A stretch of 5,074 nt of DNA from Streptosporangiaceae bacterium. GTDB taxonomy: Bacteria; Actinomycetota; Actinomycetes; Streptosporangiales; Streptosporangiaceae. A program made the position numbers and the translations under genes. Below, in pieces: positions 1 through 5,074 of this stretch; the first letter of the stretch is position 1; each line of letters starts with the position of its first letter. Where the stretch lies: assembly GCA_030039095.1 (NCBI GenBank), contig JASHQP010000200.1, forward strand, positions 1 through 5,074. The letters are read 5' to 3'. Below the pieces are notes generated by a model that saw nothing but the letters and a program-made list of their open reading frames with translations, did no database searches and was not told the DNA's origin.

Positions 1-125
1 GCGATCACCACCGCCCCGTCGGTGACGCGGTCGTCCACGACCGGGCCCGGCGGCTCCCTTCCGGCGGCCGGCCCGAGCAACGGGTCGTCCGCGGGATACG
101 GCGGGAGGCCGTTCGGCTGGGGCAT
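1..125 (-). CDS. Possible N-terminus of an unidentified protein, leaving the window at the left edge
   Basis: Reading the minus strand from the ATG at 125-123 gives an open frame of 41 codons to the window edge. It begins MPQPNGLPPYPADDPLLGP and ends near DDRVTDGAVVI. Hand counts over positions 1-120 give G+C of about 85%, 55% and 95% at codon positions 1, 2 and 3 of this frame, the usual profile of a real gene in a high-GC actinobacterium. The plus-strand hydrolase frame over the same bases gives about 95%, 55% and 85%, with an arginine-rich product. I do not recognise the protein and see no domain in so short a piece. The Shine-Dalgarno support is weak (GAGCGA just before the ATG). The start codon overlaps the hydrolase's GHS codons, so both cannot easily be ordinary intact genes. 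It could also be chance antisense openness. Confidence 0.33.
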   Translation of the reverse strand, partial: MPQPNGLPPYPADDPLLGPAAGREPPGPVVDDRVTDGAVVI

Positions 126-638
126 TCGCTCGGCGGCGCCGTCGGCCTGGCGCTGGCCGACGACAGGTTCGGCGTCCGGGTGCAGGCGGTCATCGGACTG
201 GGAATCAAGGTCGCCTGGACCGATGACGAGCTGAAGCGCGCGCAGGCCCTGGCCCAGCGGCCGCCGGCCTGGTATGGCTCGCGCGACGAGGCTGCCGCCC
301 GCTACCTGCGCGTGTCCGGACTGGCTGGCCTGCTGTCCGCCGATGACCCGGCCGTGGAAGCGGGGCTGCGCCAGCAGGACGGGCGGTGGCGGCTGGCGAT
401 GGACCAGCGCACCTTCGGGATCGGCGCGCCCGACATGCGGGAACTGCTGTCGCGATCGGCGGTTCCGGTGACGCTTGCCCGCGGCGGGAACGACCAGATG
501 AACACCGACGAGCAGCTTTCCCGGCTCGGCGCCGCCACGGTCACGCTGCCGGGCCTCGGCCACAACGCGCACGTCGAGAGCCCGCAGCTGTCGTTCACCC
601 TGCTCGAGCGCTGGGCCACCCCGGCGATGCCCGGCTAG
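3..638 (+). CDS. Alpha/beta hydrolase, C-terminal portion (5' end missing or damaged)
   Basis: The frame is open from the left edge to the TAG at 636-638, about 211 codons. It shows a nucleophile elbow GHSLGG with serine at 126-128, followed by AVGLALADDRFGVRVQAVIGL, a typical helix and strand after the elbow. The middle part is a helical cap. The likely catalytic acid is the Asp of GGNDQM (492-494), and the catalytic histidine is the first one in GLGHNAHVESP (561-563). The Ser-Asp-His triad is therefore complete in this piece, but the substrate cannot be told. The N-terminal strands and the oxyanion-hole HG motif are not visible. The 41 codons before the elbow (DHHRPVGDAVVHDRARR...) are Arg-, Pro- and Gly-rich and do not show the usual hydrophobic strand, so the gene may be truncated or frameshifted there. 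An internal GTG at 180 would exclude the serine and is not a credible start. The gene converges on the CoxM-like gene with 11 nt between them and no clear terminator. Confidence 0.72.
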   Translation, partial: DHHRPVGDAVVHDRARRLPSGGRPEQRVVRGIRREAVRLGHSLGGAVGLALADDRFGVRVQAVIGLGIKVAWTDDELKRAQALAQRPPAWYGSRDEAAARYLRVSGLAGLLSADDPAVEAGLRQQDGRWRLAMDQRTFGIGAPDMRELLSRSAVPVTLARGGNDQMNTDEQLSRLGAATVTLPGLGHNAHVESPQLSFTLLERWATPAMPG

Positions 639-649
639 CAGCGGCCAGG

Positions 650-1455
650 TCAGGTGCGGTGCTCGAGCGCCCGCCTGGTCAGGACCCGGGCGAGGTGGCG
701 CCGGTAGTCCCGGTCGGCGTGCACGTCCTCGCCCGGCTCGGTCCCATCGGCCGCGAGCTCGGCGGCCTCCGCGGGGCCGGCGCCGCCGGCCAGGGCCTGC
801 TCGGCCGCGCGGGCGCGCAGCGGCGTGGAACCCATGTTCGCCAGGGCGATGCGGCCGTCGACGGCGGCCACGCCCACGATGGCCCAGTCGTTCGCCCGGC
901 GGACGAACTTCTGGTAGCCCCATGGCATCCCGGGCCTGCGCGGCACGCGGACGGCCGCGATCAGCTCACCCGGCTCGAGGCTGGTCTCGAAGAACCCGGC
1001 AAAAAAGTCGTCGGCCGGCACGTTCCTGGTGCCCGCCTGGCCCAGCAGGTCTACCGATCCGCCGAGAGCGACCAGGGCCATCGGCAGGTCGGCTGCGGGA
1101 TCCGCGTGCGCCAGCGAGCCGCCGATCGTGCCCCGGTGCCGGATCTGCGGATCGCCGACCTGCGAGGCGGAATGGGCGAGCAACGGCGCGTCGGCCCGGA
1201 TCAGGTCCGAGGTGGCCACCGCGGCGTGCGGCGTGGCCGCGCCGATCACGAGGCCGTCGCTCTCGGCGCGGATACCGGTCAGCTCGGCCAGCCGGCCGAT
1301 GTCGATGAGGACCGACGGGGCCGCCAGGCGCAGCTTCATCATCGGCAGCAGCGAGTGCCCCCCGGCGAGCAGCTTCGCGTCTTCCCCGTAGCTGTCCAGT
1401 AGCTCGAGGGCGTGCGTGGCGGACTCTGCGGCCACGTAGTCGAACGGCGCCGGAA

Positions 1456-1459
<4 letters not shown>
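650..1459 (-). CDS. coxM: CoxM-like FAD-binding medium subunit of a molybdenum hydroxylase
   Basis: This 269-residue protein is the flavin subunit of the L-S-M enzyme. It would take electrons from the [2Fe-2S] subunit and pass them to an acceptor in the cytoplasm. Both FAD signatures of the family are present: AGGHSLLP at residues 32-39 and TIGGS at 111-115, the latter followed by [11 protein letters not shown]. Residues about 1-165 form the FAD-binding domain and about 170-269 the C-terminal domain ([18 protein letters not shown], and near the end [15 protein letters not shown]). The length fits family members of roughly 260-290 aa. The GTG at 1459-1457 is chosen because it places the motifs at the expected residues, overlaps the coxS stop as GTGA, and follows a GGGGGCGAG purine run (1471-1463). 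A longer frame reaches back to 1642 but only shadows coxS. It is the last gene of the operon. The symbol marks the family and does not imply CO oxidation. Confidence 0.93.
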
Positions 1460-1971
<512 letters not shown>

Positions 1972-4251
1972 CTACGCGTTCCCCTTTGCTGCCTGGATTG
2001 CCCGCCACACCCGTTGCGGTGAGGCCGGCATGTCGATGTGCCTGACGCCGAGGTGGGACAGCGCGTCGATGACCGCGTTCTGCACGGCCGGCGTGGCGCC
2101 GATCGAGCCGGCCTCGCCGATTCCCTTGACCCCGAGCGGGTTGTAGGTGGTGCGGGTCTGCATGTCGGCCAGCTCGAAGCTCGGCACCTCGGTGGCTGAC
2201 AGGAACGGGTAGTCGGCGAAGCTCGCGGTCAGCGGGTTGCCGTCGGCGTCGTAGACGACCTCCTCGACGAAGGCCTGGGCCGCGCCCTGGGCGATGCCGC
2301 CGTGCCGCTGGCCCTCGGCCAGCAGCGGGTTCAGCACGAACCCGGCGTCGTCAACCGTCACCACGCGGCGCAGCGTCACCTTGCCGGTCTCGGTGTCGAC
2401 CTCGACCACCGCGACGTGCGACCCGAACGGGAACGTCGCCCCCGGCTGGGTGAAGACGGTGCGCACCAGCAGGCGCTCGTCGGCGGCCAGGCTGGCCAAC
2501 GGCACCGAGGCGTCCGGATCGCCGACCACCTCGAACGCGCTGCGCCCGACGTCGAAGCGCAGGTCCGCCGGGCTGGCCTCGAGTTCATTGGCGGCGCGCT
2601 CCCTGGCCACCTCGAGCAGCTCCTGGGAGGCCTGCAGGACGGCTGAGCCGCCGTGCTGCAGGCTGCGCGATCCGCCGGTCCCGCCGCCTTCGGGCACCAG
2701 ATCGGTATCGCCCCACTTCAGCGTTATCTTGTCCACCGGGATGCCGAGTTCCTCGCTGGCCAGCATGGCCCAGGCCGTGGCGTGTCCCTGGCCGTGCGGG
2801 GAGGTGCCGGTGAGAATCGTCGCGGTCCCGTCCGGATGCACCTCGACGGTGGCGTTCTCCTTGGGCGGAACGTCCTCGCCGTCGCCCATGCCGGTTATCT
2901 CGACGTAGCTGGCCAGGCCGATGCCCAGCGCGACCGTGTCGCCGCGATCGCGGCGCTCGGCCTGCTCCTTGCGCAGCTGCTCGTAGCCGGCCGCGGCCAG
3001 CGCCTTGTCCAGCGCCGCCGCGTAGTCGCCGGTGTCGTACAGGGCGCCGAACTTGGTCCGGTGCGGCTCGGTGAACGGCGGCAGCAGGTTGCGCCGCCGC
3101 ACGTCGGCCGGGTCCATGCCGATCTCCGCCGCGAACAGGTCGATGGCCCGCTCGAGCGCGGCGGTGGCTTCTGGGCGTCCGGCGCCGCGATAGGCGCCGA
3201 TCGGGGTCGTCGACGTGACGATGCTGGTAGCCACCGATTCAGACCGCGGGATCTCGTAGGGGCCGGACGTCATCAGCAGGGTGAGGGACGGCAGCACGGC
3301 GCCGATCCGCACGTGGGCCCCGGAGTCCTGGACGACCTCCAGGCGGTAGGCCAGCACGGTCCCGTCCCGCTTGCCGCCGATCGTGACCGTCTGCTGCTGG
3401 GCCCGGCCGTGGGTCATCGCGACCAGGTTCTCGTACCTGGTCTCGGTCCAGCGCGCCGGGCGGCCGAGCTGGCGCGCGACCCAGGTCACCATCACGGCCT
3501 CGGGGTCGGCGCCGAACTTCGCGCCGAACGCGCCGCCGACGTCGGGGGTGATGATGTGGACCTCTTGCGGCGTGATGCCGAGCTGCCTGGCCAGCGCGCC
3601 CTGGCAGCCCTGCGCCGCCTGGCTGGGTATCCACGCCGTGACCCGCCCGTCCTCCCCCCAGGCTGCGGCCGCGGCCCGGGTCTCCATGGGCGCGGGCGCG
3701 ACTCGCTGGTTCAGGATCGTCCGGGTGGTCACGACCTCGCACTCGTCGAACAGGTGCTGGTCGAGCGCCTCGGGGTCCCCGAACGTCCCGGCCACGTTGG
3801 TGCCGGCCTCCTCGTAGAGGAGGACCTTCCCGGCCAGCGCGTCGGCGAAGTCCACCACGGCGGGCAGCACGTCGTAGTCGACGTCCACAAGCTCGCTGGC
3901 GTCCTCGCCTTGGTAGGCCTGCTCGGTGACCACGATCGCCACCGGCTCGCCGACGTAGCGGACCTTGTCCGCCGGCAGGATGGCCCTGGTCATCTGCCTG
4001 TTGAGCCCTGGCGTGACCGCGGGCAGGCCAGCGAGGTCGGCCCCGGTGTACACGGCGATGACCCCCGGAGCCGACAGCGCGGCGCTGACGTCGATCCCCG
4101 CGATCCTGGCGTGCGCGACCGGAGAGCGGGCAAAGAACACGTGGCAGGCCCCGGCCAGGCGCTCGTCCACGACGTCCTCGGTGTACACCCCGCCGGTGGT
4201 CAGAAACCGCGGATCCTCGGTCCTCAGGACGCGAGTACCCAAGATGCTCAC
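1972..4251 (-). CDS. coxL: CoxL-like (form II) molybdopterin-binding large subunit of a molybdenum hydroxylase
   Basis: This 759-residue catalytic subunit belongs to the xanthine oxidase/CO dehydrogenase family and would hydroxylate a substrate at a molybdopterin cofactor in the cytoplasm. The aldehyde-oxidase a/b hammerhead domain is about residues 15-135, and the cofactor-binding domains follow at about 145-390 and 410-690. Visible motifs are SQ at 210-211 (the glutamine near Mo), GGAFGAK at 239-245, AYRGAGR at 353-359, GQGH at 487-490, GGGTGGSRS at 522-530 and GVKGIGEAG at 707-715, with Glu713 as the likely catalytic base. AYRGAGR is the form II signature. Form I CO dehydrogenase has AYxCSFR with a catalytic cysteine, which is absent here, so the substrate is unknown (a purine, aldehyde or N-heterocycle are options). 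The GTG start at 4251-4249 has GAGGGGAG ten bases upstream. No signal or Tat peptide is seen. It is first in the operon, and the TAG touches the ATG of coxS. The symbol is a family label. Confidence 0.95.
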   Translation of the reverse strand: MSILGTRVLRTEDPRFLTTGGVYTEDVVDERLAGACHVFFARSPVAHARIAGIDVSAALSAPGVIAVYTGADLAGLPAVTPGLNRQMTRAILPADKVRYVGEPVAIVVTEQAYQGEDASELVDVDYDVLPAVVDFADALAGKVLLYEEAGTNVAGTFGDPEALDQHLFDECEVVTTRTILNQRVAPAPMETRAAAAAWGEDGRVTAWIPSQAAQGCQGALARQLGITPQEVHIITPDVGGAFGAKFGADPEAVMVTWVARQLGRPARWTETRYENLVAMTHGRAQQQTVTIGGKRDGTVLAYRLEVVQDSGAHVRIGAVLPSLTLLMTSGPYEIPRSESVATSIVTSTTPIGAYRGAGRPEATAALERAIDLFAAEIGMDPADVRRRNLLPPFTEPHRTKFGALYDTGDYAAALDKALAAAGYEQLRKEQAERRDRGDTVALGIGLASYVEITGMGDGEDVPPKENATVEVHPDGTATILTGTSPHGQGHATAWAMLASEELGIPVDKITLKWGDTDLVPEGGGTGGSRSLQHGGSAVLQASQELLEVARERAANELEASPADLRFDVGRSAFEVVGDPDASVPLASLAADERLLVRTVFTQPGATFPFGSHVAVVEVDTETGKVTLRRVVTVDDAGFVLNPLLAEGQRHGGIAQGAAQAFVEEVVYDADGNPLTASFADYPFLSATEVPSFELADMQTRTTYNPLGVKGIGEAGSIGATPAVQNAVIDALSHLGVRHIDMPASPQRVWRAIQAAKGNA
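1981..1987 (-). promoter_or_regulatory. Shine-Dalgarno of the CoxS-like gene, inside the coxL 3' end
   Basis: On the minus strand AAAGGGG lies nine bases before the ATG at 1971, within the last coding codons of coxL. It supports this ATG and coupled translation across the TAG|ATG junction. Confidence 0.6.
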
Positions 4252-4261
4252 CGACGATCAG

Positions 4262-4269
4262 CTCCCCTC
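4262..4269 (-). promoter_or_regulatory. Shine-Dalgarno of the CoxL-like gene
   Basis: GAGGGGAG on the minus strand, ten bases before the GTG at 4251, decides this start. The same octamer precedes the divergent gene at 4597. Confidence 0.6.
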
Positions 4270-4279
4270 GGACGCCGGT

Positions 4280-4303
4280 GCCGGCCACCCCGGTGGGGTC
4301 GGC
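4280..4303. promoter_or_regulatory. Imperfect hairpin in the hydroxylase operon leader
   Basis: The sequence folds as an outer GCCG/CGGC stem and an inner CCACC/GGTGG stem with unpaired bases between them and a two-base centre. The centre would open to form a loop. It lies about 30-50 bases upstream of the coxL GTG, in the predicted 5' leader. GC-rich hairpins arise easily in this genome, so any role in regulation is a guess. Confidence 0.25.
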
Positions 4304-4307
4304 TACC

Positions 4308-4319
4308 GCACTGCAGTGC
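4308..4319. promoter_or_regulatory. 12-bp perfect palindrome, candidate operator
   Basis: GCACTGCAGTGC is a perfect inverted repeat with no spacer, 57 bases before the coxL start codon and downstream of the candidate promoter. A dimeric repressor could bind there and block transcription. A 12-bp perfect palindrome is expected by chance in roughly 8% of stretches this long, so the evidence is modest. Confidence 0.3.
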
Positions 4320-4387
4320 TCCTCGTGACGCCCGGAGACCCCGGGGGGCCGGCTGGCGAGCGAACGCGGCTATGCACCTCAGAGATG

Positions 4388-4417
4388 ATCGTGCCTGTCG
4401 TGCCCCCGGAAGGTCAA
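4388..4417 (-). promoter_or_regulatory. Candidate sigma-70-type promoter for the hydroxylase operon
   Basis: On the minus strand TTGACC (4417-4412, 5 of 6 matches to TTGACA) is followed after 18 bases by CACGAT (4393-4388, a weak -10). Transcription would begin near 4381 and leave a leader of about 130 bases before the GTG. The -35 box is good and the -10 is poor, as is common in actinobacteria. Confidence 0.4.
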
Positions 4418-4493
4418 ACCGGGCCGGCGTGGGTCGCTACCAGCCGCAACGGGCACGCCGGACCACAGCGGGCTGGCCGGCGAAATGCGGGAG

Positions 4494-4521
4494 TTGGTTC
4501 GAAGCGGTCGGCATCTTGAAT
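4494..4521 (+). promoter_or_regulatory. Weak candidate promoter for the membrane-protein gene
   Basis: TTGGTT (4494-4499) and TTGAAT (4516-4521) are 16 bases apart in a less GC-rich patch about 75-100 bases upstream of the ATG. The matches are 3 of 6 and 4 of 6. TAGGCT at 4521-4526 is an alternative -10. Confidence 0.22.
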
Positions 4522-4584
4522 AGGCTCGACATTTGGCTTGCCGCATCCCGGGCGGACATGACGGCCCCCGGGAGGCCACGTCTC

Positions 4585-4594
4585 GAGGGGAGGG
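4585..4594 (+). promoter_or_regulatory. Shine-Dalgarno of the membrane-protein gene
   Basis: GAGGGGAGGG stands just before the ATG at 4597. Its GAGGGG part has a six-base spacing, favouring 4597 over the in-frame ATG at 4558, which would add 13 residues and has only a weak GGGCGGA upstream. Confidence 0.6.
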
Positions 4595-4596
4595 TC

Positions 4597-5074
4597 ATGG
4601 AGGGGCGGCGGATCGACATAAGCGCCACCCAAGTCATTGCCAGCCTGCTGGCCGCCGTTACCGGCGCCATCGCCGCGTCAACGCTGGGAGTCGCGGGCAC
4701 CATCATCGGCACGGCCGTGATGAGCGTCGCCAGTACCGCGATCGCGGGGCTCTACAAGCACTACATCGGCCGCAGCCGGGAACGGCTGCGGAAGGCCGCC
4801 GAGACGGCCCGGGCCAGCGAGCGGGCTGCCGCGTTCCGCTCCCGCCACGGGACCGTTGCTGGCGCGCACGCCGCATCCCGGGCCACGGCCACGAATGCGA
4901 CCCGGGCCACGGCCACGAATGCGGCCGCCGACGCCGACAAGACCCAGGTGTTTCCCGCCGTGGCAGCCACGCAGCACCGGTGGCAGGAGGCCGACCGCGC
5001 CAACGGCGTCAGCCGGCCCGGCGGGGCGACCGGGACCGCGGGCGGGCTGCCCGGTGACGCGACCCGGACCGCGG
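4597..5074 (+). CDS. Small actinobacterial membrane protein with glycine-rich N-terminus and repeat-bearing tail (3' end outside window)
   Basis: The frame is open for 159 codons to the right edge. Residues 1-12 are a short polar start (MEGRRIDISATQ). Residues about 13-52 are a long hydrophobic stretch rich in Gly, Ala, Ser and Thr, with small-residue spacing (Gly23, Gly31, Gly34, Gly38). This suggests one long or two short packed membrane helices. KHYIGRSRERLRK follows, a basic segment likely at the cytoplasmic face, then an Ala/Arg/Glu-rich helix to about 83. The rest is Ala/Thr/Arg-rich and probably disordered, with the octapeptide [S/T]RATATNA in tandem at 94-109 and a second, 11-residue-period repeat at the edge. 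From memory, similar N-termini (SATQV...GVAGT..G..VMSVAST) occur in uncharacterised actinomycete proteins; this is unverified. The function is unknown. It is divergent from the hydroxylase operon, which need not mean a shared role. A competing +2 frame (4533-5057) is arginine-rich and is a shadow. Confidence 0.8.
   Translation, partial: MEGRRIDISATQVIASLLAAVTGAIAASTLGVAGTIIGTAVMSVASTAIAGLYKHYIGRSRERLRKAAETARASERAAAFRSRHGTVAGAHAASRATATNATRATATNAAADADKTQVFPAVAATQHRWQEADRANGVSRPGGATGTAGGLPGDATRTA
4877..4923 (+). repeat. Two exact 23-bp direct repeats, period 24 bp
   Basis: Positions 4877-4899 and 4901-4923 are identical and separated by one base. They keep the frame and encode SRATATNA and TRATATNA in the tail of the membrane protein. 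Identity at every base, including third codon positions, points to recent duplication or slippage. Confidence 0.92.
5026..5074 (+). repeat. Second in-frame repeat at the window edge, period 33 bp
   Basis: The 16-base units 5026-5041 and 5059-5074 differ at one base (GCGACCGGGACCGCGG and GCGACCCGGACCGCGG). The offset is 33 bases, or 11 codons, giving GATGTAGG and DATRTA. More copies could follow beyond the window. Confidence 0.6.

Larger units (their letters stand above)
4252..4596. other. Divergent intergenic region between the hydroxylase operon and the membrane-protein gene
   Basis: These 345 bases separate two divergent genes. I see no convincing gene in them: the open frames have no recognisable protein and overlap the flanking starts. 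Two patches are less GC-rich than their surroundings, about 4371-4420 and 4483-4540. Each holds a sigma-70-like candidate promoter, one pointing left and one right. Between the left promoter and coxL are a hairpin and a 12-bp palindrome. A weak CGCCGG/CCGGCG inverted repeat (4456-4461 and 4477-4482) lies between the two promoters. No regulator gene is visible nearby. Confidence 0.6.

Noticed and set aside
5..208. 67-codon minus-strand frame at the left edge
   Set aside because: It is a Ser/Arg/Thr-rich shadow frame. The different minus frame starting at 125 has the better codon profile.
601..670. Repeat of TGCTCGAGCGC at 601-611 and 660-670, with a near-palindrome at the second copy
   Set aside because: It codes for LLER in the hydrolase and for ALEH on the other strand in CoxM. 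It looks like coincident codons, and without a T-run or good loop it is not a convincing terminator.
386..1402. Long 338-codon plus-strand open frame
   Set aside because: It crosses the hydrolase and lies antisense to the CoxM-like gene. Its product is Arg/Gly-rich with no recognisable motif, while the overlapped genes have clear family motifs. Long antisense frames are common at this GC content.
3239..4288. 349-codon minus-strand frame starting upstream of coxL
   Set aside because: It is the wrong frame over coxL, with an Arg-rich product that has no domains. The coxL frame carries all the cofactor motifs.
4339..4346. CCCCGGGG palindrome in the intergenic region
   Set aside because: Eight-base GC palindromes are expected by chance in DNA of this composition.
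4533..5057. 174-codon plus-strand frame over the right-hand gene
   Set aside because: The product is Arg/Gly/His-rich and lacks the hydrophobic stretch. The frame from 4597 has the ribosome-binding site and a coherent membrane segment.

Overview
The window is very GC-rich, its coding frames prefer G or C at the third codon position, GTG starts occur, and genes are packed with 0-11 nt junctions. This fits a soil-type high-GC actinobacterium. That assignment is inferred from composition and protein style only. The main content is a three-gene operon on the minus strand for a molybdenum hydroxylase of the xanthine oxidase/CO dehydrogenase family.

Layout: (1) 3-638 (+) is the C-terminal part of an alpha/beta hydrolase running in from the left edge. 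Its first ~40 codons look wrong for the family, and the opposite strand there (125 to 1) has better codon statistics, so this may be a truncated hydrolase next to the start of another gene. (2) 4251-650 (-) is the hydroxylase operon, transcribed large (CoxL-like, 759 aa), small (CoxS-like, 171 aa), medium (CoxM-like, 269 aa). The junctions are TAG|ATG with no gap and a 4-nt GTGA overlap, so one mRNA with coupled translation is likely. (3) 4252-4596 is a divergent intergenic region with candidate promoters in both directions, a small hairpin and a 12-bp perfect palindrome. (4) 4597-5074 (+) is the start of a small protein with an N-terminal glycine-rich membrane segment and a repeat-bearing low-complexity tail, cut by the right edge.

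How the genes work together: the large subunit holds the molybdenum cofactor and substrate site, the small subunit carries two [2Fe-2S] clusters, and the medium subunit binds FAD, so electrons pass Mo to Fe-S to FAD. The active-site loop reads AYRGAGR, the form II or CoxL-like signature, and lacks the cysteine of form I CO dehydrogenase. CO oxidation therefore should not be assumed, and the substrate is unknown. No cofactor-maturation genes (CoxD/E/F/G, MocA-like) are in view.

I see no clear evidence of a wholly new system. The best leads are a 13-residue insertion, with odd codon use, inside the first iron-sulfur motif of the small subunit; the L-S-M gene order; the possible junction at about 120-125; and the membrane protein with exact DNA repeats at the right edge. 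I recognised no tRNA, rRNA, CRISPR array or insertion sequence.
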